Shown here one piece after another: positions 12,201-15,743 of a stretch of 15,743 nt of DNA (its first letter is position 1; each line of letters starts with the position of its first letter). Made by a program: the position numbers and the translations under genes. Source of the stretch: Chrysochromulina tobinii (lineage: Eukaryota > Haptophyta > Prymnesiales > Chrysochromulinaceae). A model generated the notes under the pieces. That model worked only from the letters and a program-made list of their open reading frames with translations, did not search any database and was not told the origin of the DNA. The stretch is taken from assembly GCA_001275005.1 (NCBI GenBank), contig JWZX01002516.1:1-15743 (forward strand), read 5' to 3'.

Positions 12201-13903
12201 TTTTGACGCACAAACACGTCCATGCAGTCGCGCACGTCGTCGCTGTAGGCCTTGAGCAGCGCAATGTACTTACGCTCCAGGTCGGCCTGGATGTACTCAC
12301 GCTCAAGCAATCCCTCGAAGGACTCGATGAGCTTGAAGGCGGAAAAGACAGTGAAGCAGTCGTCGAAGCCCTGGTTGAGCACCGCGCCGAGCCGCTGCTC
12401 GAGCTCCTTGATCGAGCAGCGGAAGACGTAAAAGTCGTCGTCGAACTTCTTGATTTCGACGTCGAGCACGTCGTATGGCACCTGGATGAACTTCTCCAGG
12501 ATCGCCTTGAATTCGGAGTAGATCATGACGATGGAGGCGGAGAGGGAGCGCCCCTTGTTGCCGCCGATCTCGATGCGCTCGAGCTTCGTGAACTGCACGA
12601 CCGTCTTGCATAGGTCGAGCAGGTCGTGGCAGCGCTCCAAGAACGCGTCGAGGCGCGGGAAGAGCGACGTGTTCTGCAGCCGCCATGGGTTGTCGGGCAC
12701 CTCGATGTTGACTTTGCCCTTGTAGTCGAAATAGACGGACTTGAAGTGGCCGCACACCTTGAGCGTGACCGTGAGCTTGTCGACCGCCTCCTGCGGCTCC
12801 ATCTGGAAGAGCTCCTGCGGATTCACGAAGGAGCGCGATTGCTGGATGAGGTCGTTGCATATCTGGCGCATCACCACCACCAGCCGCGCGGGCGTGTTGT
12901 AGAAGCGCGAGTGCTTCCACACGAGCATGAGCTGGTGCATAATCGGCCGGAAGATCTGAGTCAGGTTCTGGAACGCCTCCCCGTCCACAGCGATGTCCTG
13001 CAGCTTCGTGAACGGGTCCTTGAGGGTGGAGAGGAATTTGCTGTTGCTGGTCGCCTCCGCGGACGCCGCGGCCACCTCCTTCATCAGCCGGTTGAAGGGC
13101 GAGGAGTATGTCGACTTGGTAAGGTCGAGCACCTTCATGACCTTGCGGATGCGCTCGCCCGTGAGCTGCTGCTGGATCGAGTTCAGGTGGCGCGCTTTGT
13201 CGGCCCAGAACTTGAGCTCCGCCAACGGCCCCGGGTGCGAGCTATTTTTGAGCACAATCTCGGGGTCGAGCTTGAGCACATTCTTGATCTGCTTGGTCCA
13301 GAGGACCACGGCGGTCTCCAACACGTACACACGCTCCTTGTCCTTGGTCGCGCGGTCCGCCGAAGGCAGCTCCATCGGCGGCAGCGGCAGAAGTGTCTCG
13401 CCCTTGGTGTGACCGATGGTCACGTAGATCGCCCCGACGAGCTTGTGCAGGAACTCCATGACGTCCTTAATGACGACCTCGGGCAGGCCCGCCTGGTTAT
13501 GCGGATTGGTGAGCAGCGGTAGGTACACGTCTGACGTCGTGTCGTACAGGTGCTGCAGCGCTTGCGGCTGCAGGTCGCCGCACATGACCGCCTTTGCGAC
13601 ATTCTCCGACGTGATCGCCTCCTTTTGCGGCTTGATGAAGTAGATCATCTTCTTCTTTTGTTTCGGGTCGGGGGTGAAGAAGCACGTGAGCTCCTTGGCG
13701 CCATCGCACACGAAGATGCGCTGCCTCTCCGGCTCGTTCATGAATTCGAGAAGCAGCGCTCCCTCCTCGCTGAGAAGCAGCTTCTTGAACTTGTCCGACT
13801 TGCAGGGGAGCGTCAAGCACACTCGCTCCATAAACCAATTGTTGCGAGCCTCAGCGGCCGCGGGGTCCACGCCCTTTTTCTCCCCCTTGTCCTCATCCGC
13901 CAT
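290..13903 (-). CDS. Axonemal outer-arm dynein heavy chain, beta class (DNAH9/11/17-like), complete single-exon ORF
   Basis: This is a flagellar motor ATPase: one heavy chain of the outer arm, which slides doublet microtubules. Its 4537 residues match the usual size of 4,450-4,600. The order seen is: N-terminal tail (about 1-1290, with DHC_N1-type sequence from about 190); linker/DHC_N2 (about 1290-1700); AAA1 with GPAGTGKT (lysine K1867) and Walker B CFDEFNR (D1913, E1914); AAA2 with GCAGSGKT (K2161) and LDGDID (D2237); AAA3 with GGAGTAKT (K2505) and FVDDMNMP (D2565); AAA4 with GVGGSGKQ (K2851); stalk helix CC1 about 3075-3190, microtubule-binding tip 3192-3312, CC2 about 3312-3400; AAA5 around IDPQLQG (about 3491); AAA6 around GVDPL (3954); then the C-terminal domain. 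NCSDQMNYKTMANIF in AAA1, MNLVLF-like and SPVGN words in AAA4, and the C-terminus favour the beta class over gamma (DNAH5/8). The N-terminus lacks the kelch repeats of green-algal alpha chains. The start is well supported: an in-frame TAA directly precedes the ATG (TAAATGG), and the stop is TAG. No frameshift or intron is visible. Family is very sure, subclass fairly sure. Confidence 0.97.
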   Translation of the reverse strand: MADEDKGEKKGVDPAAAEARNNWFMERVCLTLPCKSDKFKKLLLSEEGALLLEFMNEPERQRIFVCDGAKELTCFFTPDPKQKKKMIYFIKPQKEAITSENVAKAVMCGDLQPQALQHLYDTTSDVYLPLLTNPHNQAGLPEVVIKDVMEFLHKLVGAIYVTIGHTKGETLLPLPPMELPSADRATKDKERVYVLETAVVLWTKQIKNVLKLDPEIVLKNSSHPGPLAELKFWADKARHLNSIQQQLTGERIRKVMKVLDLTKSTYSSPFNRLMKEVAAASAEATSNSKFLSTLKDPFTKLQDIAVDGEAFQNLTQIFRPIMHQLMLVWKHSRFYNTPARLVVVMRQICNDLIQQSRSFVNPQELFQMEPQEAVDKLTVTLKVCGHFKSVYFDYKGKVNIEVPDNPWRLQNTSLFPRLDAFLERCHDLLDLCKTVVQFTKLERIEIGGNKGRSLSASIVMIYSEFKAILEKFIQVPYDVLDVEIKKFDDDFYVFRCSIKELEQRLGAVLNQGFDDCFTVFSAFKLIESFEGLLEREYIQADLERKYIALLKAYSDDVRDCMDVFVRQKDQSAVGFYLERDGPPLYINMPPVAGAIYWVKGLKDRIVEPMEKLKTMLKTMLESEDGKGVLKTYGNLLDGLNTFSHEVHAAWETKVEEISQANLKNPILRRDANGLLAVNFDKELVRLLREVKYLLELGKGAPAMALELNKKAETYRVQRGNLQLIADKYNHIMSTMLEVEQPLLAAQLKTIDRALEKGQKHLTWKSHAIDDFVRETMMVVKDTFDILLALKTNMKDIQNVLAGWYKEPLLKRKSSKTYSRDDFQEELKGHLAARYNDIGNEGKDIHKLLLKSNQVLKVSKGAPTWRAYVEFINDIVIDGLARTVCGSLESLNTQLDPAQISKDEIAPLIEIQLELDSSIVNYKPALSASSGSLHEMVENWTTSFFSVCKVVKRLDRADGDFIKEIEEAEQVRFYVHQIQMHVRANQVLCEDFKASFLSYKSMWTDDVDEALKKFLTAPEVDASKPAAEEDVEVVEGSLAPKFEPPLAAFDETIARYVKSATQIQAIPSSASRGWLKIDARPIKTALATWGYKWQFRYTNYLQTSFEQTLVELKDFMAAIKHGLSQEVESDDAEALLRAMTCIRDVRLRTDLVANLFDPLRAKVQLLKKYGVVVSADYIEMLDDAPHRWRDCTRITYNAREQLAPLQALQAEKIKETAAEFGHKVVDFSNEFKEDAPFKYEVGEKCYQRLDEWNTKVDEVEHKAKSLQERQGLFDVNKENWKEIKVCRDQLKLLKKVWDHVELVDNIFGSWRNTLWPDVNVDSMMIACSKLQKEIKALDRPVRNWDCYLGIMNEMAHMLIDLPLVQDLRDDAMRERHWKKLMRICGKSFVMDDKLTLGVLLSLELHKFADPVGEVVEQARMEIKIDKALQRIETIWNALQFEYEPFKSSGVKVLRMPDTTIEALDDHEVQLQNMMGNRFKAFFEIQITTWKGKLSQCRAVLENWLEVQRQWCSLEAIFIGSEDIREQLPEDAKRFDGIDASFKEQMADASNSTNPLEATLKDGRDEAFKVALASLELCNRSLSDYLETKRRKFPRFYFISQVDLVDTLSKGKFPPAVQEHFSKFTDCIGGIMWERDPETKLETGVCKGMFATDKEEVHFAKELDCRGPVEDWLKEIMVHCNMQFKDQLEMSINEYMEMSRESWCEKFCAQLAITTCQTWWSTEVNQAFDRLEQGNDQGMKEYSVSQIANLNVYVQMVLGEMTGEMRTKVKTLITIEVHARDVVLKYIAERIETAGDFAWQSQLKFRWDEEKSHCMINISDAEFQYSYEYVGNPGRLVITGLTDRCYITLTQALRLCLGGAPAGPAGTGKTETTKDLGRGIAIWVIVMNCSDQMNYKTMANIFMGLAQTGAWGCFDEFNRIPVEVLSVVAGQYGALLDGIKAVADDIIFEEEKITLKRTVGAFITMNPGYAGRTELPENLKALFRGVAMCTPDFAAIIEIELSAEGFETAKVLSIKFIRLFQLNMELLSKQDHYDWGLRAIKGILRIAGGAKRANPERTELEIMMRALRDSNVTKFVNADVGIFLGLVNDIFPKMQDATKQADPIMTKAVKAVLKENKVFIKNGYQEGLQLQPEDIFVGKTVDLAELLGIRHCVFALGCAGSGKTCVWKTLQAAQTHLKQGDGPTLVNALNPKAVTSDDLYGFVHPVTKEPFDGIIAKIMRDFKNATGAQLNVPKWVMLDGDIDAEWIESMNTVMDDNKVLTLVSNERIPLSRSMRLIFEISNLKNGSPATVSRAGVLFLNESDVGWGPYFQSWLDNLVAKNDHLDTKEQAWLEALVLQYVPITLNNMRKNKWVMLTPLMDFGMVSTLCSILEGVLTKKNVPAGTDKDVYEAYFQFAAIWAFGGAFGADKANDFRKIFSEWWRTEWGKTNFKFPDEGLVFDYFIDDTDKKGKHWRDAIAKYTHVSGEGAAFSSIVVPTLDTTRLTFLIDDLATRYKPVMLVGGAGTAKTTIIQDKLGRLPEEIIYFNINLNSFTIASTLQSILEQPLEKKTGTMFAPPGTKRLIYFVDDMNMPTPDKYGTQSAIALLNQQIEYGGFYDLKKLTMKEIRGVQYLSSMNPTAGSFAIQDRMQRHFATFATLAPEAEVLRTIYGAILEGHLSNGFSQEMKKAGERVTNAALMLHKFVADAFMPTAVAFHYAWNLREMSRVFQGILKCTPDYFIEPMHLARLWLHESFRVYSDRLVDVADATRFEDMINRTAKNYFEDFDQDVLFKRPLAFTYFSVQTDEDIKPYFQVTDEVKLSKILTQKLTEYNESFARMDLVLFVQAMEHICRISRIIDTPRGNALLVGVGGSGKQSLTRLAAFISGFAVFQVKLTSSYGMLDFKTDIAALYASTGLKGNSIVWLFTDQQIINERMLIYFNDLLSSGFIPDLYTPDDRDNVLNAIRPEVKAAGLMDSPDICWNFFLDRVRKNLHVVLCMSPVGNAFRNRCRKFPALISATVIDWFHPWPSEALISVAMRFLEDVDISTSELKENVAHHMSLVHQSVEECCNAYMAAERRNVYTTPKSYLELIQLYQTLYKNSCDKVDAMKVRLESGLVKLRGASTQVAEMQIVLKEESVIVEQKKADTDVLLVQVGQESTVADEQAALGAIEADKVAVIQQEVSAFAAQCNKDLMAAEPAIAAAAEALNSLDKASLTELKSMSTPSPVVLLVCNAVQYMMAPKGGIKKVKKEWGEAKKLMASVDVFLSSLINFDKDNLLAENKAEVRAKCTGTPEAPNPDFNYTNVKRISMAAAGLCDWVINVLIYHDIYLDVAPKRGLLKEAEGKLNDANKKLAAVNEHVDALNARKAALQNQLMQATEEKNALIAKAAATAKKLSLAERLVNGLKDEGVRWAANVERLGEEKAMLVGNMMVAAPFIAYIGPFNSDFRYKLWEATWVPDLKARQLPSAEVLDPLKLLSDVATQAIWMSEGLPSDRLSLENAAIIVRCARYPLIIDPQLQGISWIRGRETPNGLVSCQQSFGGYLDMMAKAMEEGIPMLLEKCGQAFDAVMENVLARATIAKGRKLILKLGDKEVDMRCNPDPETGMPLGGPLFRLYLQSKLPNPHYIPEVQAQCTIINFTVTEKGLEEQLLAKVVKCERPDLEEKRSELVAQQNDFTIRLKALEDGLLEMLANAEGDITENEALIESLEAAKATSQEITAKVAIAKETEVIIAKAREIYRPLGERGALMFFLINQLSVISHMYQFSLDTFNYMFLKAIAKTKKSNDIDDRSKNLMATISFVIFAYVTRGLFERDRILFSSQLCTRIMNRRGELPADEQDFLIKAPRVIDGADHSEALQWLPDQCWQTVQALADQLPEIFSALPGDLEGSNKRWKEFFDNEQPENEKLPGEFNRLSGYQRLLVMRALRPDRMVLAMKYWVRDEMGVEYYNAITFDLPSSFQDASPATPVYFLLSPGVDPLLAVRSIGGPADKTEANGLFFSVSLGQGQEPVAEKALDRMQVSGGWVMLQNVELVARWLTKLEKKLEALIEGAHPDFRVFLSSLPQPVIPVQILQNSIKLTNEPPSGLRPNMIRAFNTFNDTVWEACPKQPELKAIIFALAFFHSIVCERRQFGAIGWQRPYPFAPGDLSACIIVASNFLNDAPKVPWADLQYIFGEVMYGGHITDDLDRRLCASYLSVYMTDALLDGYQLYPKFEVAPPSLSHKQFVEYIDENLINEAPTCYGLHANAEINFMTAQTLALFKNAAELAPRGGGGAGGMTLQEKVKRILDDIMDKMPELFPLGELDERTPPDERTPYTSVFLQECERMNRLLFEVKRSLVELDLGLKGDLGMSDSMEALMNALYDNKVHGKWATVAYPSMRGLASWLVDMLQRQRQLEAWTADLATPKVTWIAGLFNPQAFLTAVMQVLARKNELPLDRMTTVCDVTKKQSAEDVEAATRDGAYVVGFFLEGARWDVGTGMMDDSILKQLYCPMPVVLMKAALMDKGQRDVYECPSYKTLTRNPVDGKPTGGYIFTAGLKTKQNVNKWILAGVALIMDVETT
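1031..1064 (-). repeat. 18-base in-frame tandem duplication inside the dynein CDS
   Basis: A 16-base word occurs at 1031-1046 and again, identically, at 1049-1064, a period of 18 bases. In the protein it gives DERTPP followed by DERTPY (residues 4281-4292), where related heavy chains have a single ERTPY block before the conserved LQECERMN region. Because the unit is six codons, the frame is kept. It lies in the C-terminal domain, just downstream of a glycine-rich loop (GGGGAGG, residues 4247-4253) that is variable in the family. Confidence 0.9.
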
Positions 13904-13953
13904 TTATACGCTGGAAGGCGACGCGACGATGGACGCGGCGGGGTTTGCCCACT

Positions 13954-13965
13954 TTCCAGCTGGAA
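13954..13965. promoter_or_regulatory. 12-base perfect palindrome upstream of the dynein start
   Basis: The sequence ttccagctggaa is its own reverse complement and is centred about 56 bases upstream of the dynein ATG, around a CAGCTG E-box core. Its right arm with flanks, gctggaagg (13959-13967), recurs exactly at 13910-13918, seven bases before the ATG. A repeated half-site next to a palindrome is what a dimeric transcription factor site can look like, but a function here is inference only. Confidence 0.35.
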
Positions 13966-14036
13966 GGGACAACTGCTCTGAGGCCTGATAACGTAATAAG
14001 AAACCTCATTGAGATTCAGCATGCATTTTCATCGCA

Positions 14037-14055
14037 AGTTGAGGAGAGCTCAACT
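14037..14055. repeat. Short inverted repeat (7-base arms, 5-base loop)
   Basis: agttgag (14037-14043) and ctcaact (14049-14055) are perfect inverted copies around gagag. It sits between the two genes, about 135 bases upstream of the dynein ATG and 325 bases past the transporter stop. It could fold as a small hairpin in either transcript or be a factor site. Short arms like these also arise by chance. Confidence 0.3.
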
Positions 14056-14140
14056 ACTATTCGTTCCGTCACTAGATTTGCCCGTCCGCTCTCGTCCTCG
14101 CCTTCCGTACCGTCACTATGGGTCCGCCCCACTACAAGAC

Positions 14141-14169
14141 GACCGCCCAAGATGCAAGACCGCCCAAGA
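14141..14169. repeat. 12-base direct repeat in the intergenic region
   Basis: gaccgcccaaga occurs at 14141-14152 and 14158-14169, a period of 17 bases. It looks like a small tandem duplication that has diverged between the copies. It probably lies in the transporter 3' UTR or distal dynein promoter. No function is evident. Confidence 0.5.
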
Positions 14170-14380
14170 CTCAATCCACCAGGGGTGGGGACCAACAGCG
14201 AACAGGCCTCGGATTTCACCTCTCACGTATGCACGCCCCATCATGCAGCATGTTCGTATGCTGTCAGCCCACGCCCCCCGCGTGGCGCTCCAGTCTAGAG
14301 AGCTCTTCCGCCACCGTCTCCTCCTCGCCTGGCCTCCTCGCCGAGTGCTGCCCGCGGCGGCGCTTGCTCCTCGCCCTCCT

Positions 14381-15589
14381 CTAGTCCACCTTGGCCGCAG
14401 GGCTGCTGCTCGCATCGGCCGCCGCCTTGACGGTCTTGGGCGCGGCCGGCTTCGAGGAGCTGCCCATCTTGCGCGCGATATCGCCCAGGAGGCCGGCAAA
14501 GACCATGATGGTCCCGGACCACTGCATCGTGTCAAGTGAGTTGGCCGGGTTGCGGAAGATCGAGTAGAGGGTGGAGAAGATCTTGCGCGTGGTGGTGACC
14601 GTGGTGAGCACGAGCGGATTGAACTGCGTCAGCGTGAAGTACACAAAGTTGCCGCCGAGCGCCGAGGCGAGCGAGTAGATGAGGATGGCCACGAGCATCG
14701 GCGGGTGCTTCGCGCAAAACTTGATGTCGCCGACCAGGTGACCAGAGACGATGGCGAAAAGGAGCGCGACGAGGAAGCCCGAGGCGTTCGTCCAGAGCAT
14801 CGACTCGTGCATCGACGGGCGCTTCGGCCCGGCCACCATCGGGTTGAGGTTCTTGGTGCTCACCTTGATTCTATCCTGCAGGCCTCCAGTCACCATGTCC
14901 ATCAAGAGCGAGAGCGCGATGAGGAAGAGACCATAGGGCGAGTCGCCGCCGCCAGCCTTCTTCTTGCCGCCAAAGTTGAAGACGACGACACCGATCGTGA
15001 TGAGCGCAACCTGCAGGTACTCGATGAGCGAGTACCGCTTGCCGCTCAGAACGATGCCGCCCGCCATCACAGGCACCATCTTGCACGACTTGCCCAGAAC
15101 CTGCGTCGGGTACGAGACGTAGCGGAGGGCCTCGTTGGAGGTGGCCATCGCAAACATCTGCGACACGCCCGAGTAAAAGATGTCCAGAAGCGGGATCTTG
15201 AGCCCAGACGTACCGAGCAGCTGGATGCCCAGCAAGGCACTCAGCGCATTCAGGCCACGGTCGATGACCAGGACGAAGAAGGTGAAGGCGAACTTGTCAC
15301 CACCATACAGCTTCTTGTACACGTCCTCCTGGAAGATGGCCATGACCGAATAGGAGAAGAAGATACCGGCAGCGCCAATGAGCATGGCGACCGAGCTCGG
15401 TATCTCCGGCAGCGCGCCTCCACTTCCACGCAGCGTGGATGCCTTGCGCGGTGCGGTAGCAGGCTGAATCGCCGTCACGGAGCTGGAGGGCGTCCGGCGC
15501 ACACCCAGTGCAGGCCGCACGCCCTCGGCGGCGGCAAGGTTGCATCCGGACACCGCCAGAAGGAGGAGCACGGGCAGTCGGGCTGACAT
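14381..15589 (-). CDS. SLC35B1-type nucleotide / nucleotide-sugar transporter (UAA transporter family) with N-terminal leader
   Basis: A multi-pass membrane transporter of 402 residues in the drug/metabolite transporter superfamily. The key signature is YPTQVLGKSCKMVPVM at 160-175, nearly identical to the same motif in animal SLC35B1. A second conserved block, FNPLVLTTVTTTRKIFSTL, spans 323-341, and MQWSGTIMVFAGL follows at 355-367. Hydrophobic segments recur from about 67 to 370, consistent with the roughly ten helices of the family. Relatives carry UDP-galactose/UDP-glucose or exchange ATP and ADP across the ER; the substrate cannot be told here. Residues 1-21 form a typical signal peptide (hydrophobic LPVLLLLAVSG, AAA before a likely cut). 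Residues 23-61 are S/T/A-rich, with six basic and no acidic residues, resembling a transit peptide. The C-terminus ends in KVD and lacks the dilysine-type ER signal of animal homologues. The start is supported by an in-frame TGA two codons upstream; the stop is TAG. Confidence 0.93.
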   Translation of the reverse strand: MSARLPVLLLLAVSGCNLAAAEGVRPALGVRRTPSSSVTAIQPATAPRKASTLRGSGGALPEIPSSVAMLIGAAGIFFSYSVMAIFQEDVYKKLYGGDKFAFTFFVLVIDRGLNALSALLGIQLLGTSGLKIPLLDIFYSGVSQMFAMATSNEALRYVSYPTQVLGKSCKMVPVMAGGIVLSGKRYSLIEYLQVALITIGVVVFNFGGKKKAGGGDSPYGLFLIALSLLMDMVTGGLQDRIKVSTKNLNPMVAGPKRPSMHESMLWTNASGFLVALLFAIVSGHLVGDIKFCAKHPPMLVAILIYSLASALGGNFVYFTLTQFNPLVLTTVTTTRKIFSTLYSIFRNPANSLDTMQWSGTIMVFAGLLGDIARKMGSSSKPAAPKTVKAAADASSSPAAKVD

Positions 15590-15592
15590 TGA

Positions 15593-15628
15593 TCAAGCCG
15601 GTGTCGGCCACGTGTGGTCGGCCATCAT
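15593..15628 (-). other. Candidate uORF of 11 codons (MMADHTWPTPA) just before the transporter
   Basis: ATGATG at 15628-15623 opens a frame that ends in TGA at 15593-15595, only one codon (TCA) before the transporter ATG and in the same phase. If the mRNA 5' end lies upstream of 15628, scanning ribosomes would meet this first, and the 3-base gap would favour reinitiation or repression. No transcript data are visible, so it may simply lie outside the mRNA. Confidence 0.35.
15609..15614. promoter_or_regulatory. CACGTG (G-box / E-box) upstream of the transporter
   Basis: The palindromic hexamer CACGTG begins 20 bases upstream of the transporter ATG and is flanked by a direct repeat, tcggcca (15604-15610 and 15618-15624). 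CACGTG is the classic bHLH/bZIP core site. Its closeness to the start codon means it could fall inside the leader rather than the promoter, and a 6-base match is weak evidence. Confidence 0.3.
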
Positions 15629-15648
15629 CACAATTCACTTGTCATCAT
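15628..15648 (-). other. Candidate uORF of 6 codons (MMTSEL) overlapping the next uORF
   Basis: ATGATG at 15648-15643 opens a 6-codon frame closed by TGA at 15628-15630. That stop shares its last base with the first ATG of the following uORF (TGATG). The overlap and the doubled ATGATG in both uORFs are seen directly; any role in translation is inference. Confidence 0.3.
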
Positions 15649-15676
15649 CTCGGCTGTGCTCGGAAAAACTGCCGAT

Positions 15677-15699
15677 CTCGAGTGCTCTTCTCACTCGAG
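15677..15699. repeat. Inverted repeat (8-base arms, 7-base loop) upstream of the transporter
   Basis: ctcgagtg (15677-15684) and cactcgag (15692-15699) are exact inverted copies around ctcttct. Each arm also contains the palindrome CTCGAG. It lies about 90-110 bases upstream of the transporter ATG, a plausible place for a factor-binding site or a leader hairpin. Confidence 0.45.
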
Positions 15700-15743
15700 C
15701 TCTCACCTCATCACACAGAAGGTCCCTACCATTCCATTGTGAC

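Larger units (their letters stand above)
13904..14380. other. Intergenic region: transporter 3' end and dynein promoter
   Basis: Both neighbours are transcribed leftward, so this 477-base gap must serve as the 3' UTR/polyadenylation region of the transporter (right part) and the promoter plus leader of the dynein gene (left part). I see no convincing AATAAA or TGTAA on the minus strand, no RNA gene and no supported ORF. The stretch at about 13986-14060 is AT-richer than its surroundings. Two minus-strand ATGs lie upstream of the dynein start, at 14022 and 14009; both are out of frame with it and read past it. Either the transcript starts downstream of about 14006 (leader near 100 bases or less) or those ATGs are bypassed. 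Confidence 0.6.
15590..15743. other. Upstream region of the transporter gene
   Basis: 154 bases from the transporter start to the window edge, read leftward as promoter and/or leader. It holds a CACGTG box, an inverted repeat, and several minus-strand ATGs (first bases at 15737, 15732, 15710, 15648, 15645, 15628 and 15625), each closed by a stop before the main ATG. No other gene is supported; the GTG-initiated reading frame from 15638 overlaps the transporter in another phase and has no recognisable content. Confidence 0.55.

Noticed and set aside
13903-13908. TATAAA on the minus strand at the dynein start
   Set aside because: It overlaps the A of the start codon (TATAAATGG), so it cannot place a transcript that includes this ATG.
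13813-14022. 69-codon minus-strand ORF spanning the dynein start
   Set aside because: Out of phase with the dynein frame, with no recognisable content; at most an upstream ATG that a short leader would exclude.
13904-14380. Animal-type RFX X-box upstream of the dynein gene
   Set aside because: I looked for GTTRCC-n-RGYAAC type pairs on both strands and found none.
14009-14539. 176-codon plus-strand ORF across the intergenic gap and transporter 3' end
   Set aside because: Low-complexity arginine/leucine/proline composition; half of it is antisense to the transporter and there is no conserved motif.
14705-15586. 293-codon plus-strand ORF opposite the transporter
   Set aside because: Charged, repetitive composition typical of an antisense shadow; the minus strand carries the unmistakable SLC35B1 signature.

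Overview
The window looks like nuclear DNA from a GC-rich, flagellated protist, most plausibly an alga with a secondary plastid such as a haptophyte or a heterokont. That placement is inference. It rests on an outer-arm type axonemal dynein heavy chain (so a motile flagellum is encoded), strongly GC-biased third codon positions that leave long antisense shadow ORFs, very compact spacing, and a neighbouring transporter whose N-terminus resembles a signal peptide plus transit peptide. No taxon can be fixed from the sequence alone.

The layout is simple: two protein genes, both on the minus strand, arranged head to tail. From the right edge leftward they are: (1) about 150 bases of upstream sequence (15590-15743) with a G-box hexamer, a short inverted repeat and several tiny upstream ORFs; (2) a 402-residue SLC35B1-type nucleotide/nucleotide-sugar transporter (14381-15589); (3) a 477-base intergenic stretch (13904-14380) that must hold the end of the transporter transcript and the promoter of the next gene; (4) a single uninterrupted 4537-codon dynein heavy chain gene (290-13903) filling 86% of the window; (5) 289 bases of 3' flank.

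The dynein reads as a complete beta-class outer-arm heavy chain (animal DNAH9/11/17, Chlamydomonas beta type). It has tail, linker, six AAA modules with P-loops in AAA1-AAA4, a stalk with microtubule-binding tip, and a C-terminal domain. The transporter is a complete multi-pass membrane protein. The two products have no obvious functional link, so their adjacency is probably only compact packing.

I see no novel multi-gene system, mobile element, CRISPR array or RNA gene. The points most worth a second look are the bipartite-looking leader on the transporter, the chain of short uORFs before it, the absence of introns across 13.6 kb of dynein coding sequence, the GxxGTAKT form of the AAA3 P-loop in a beta-like chain, and an in-frame 18-base duplication near the dynein C-terminus.
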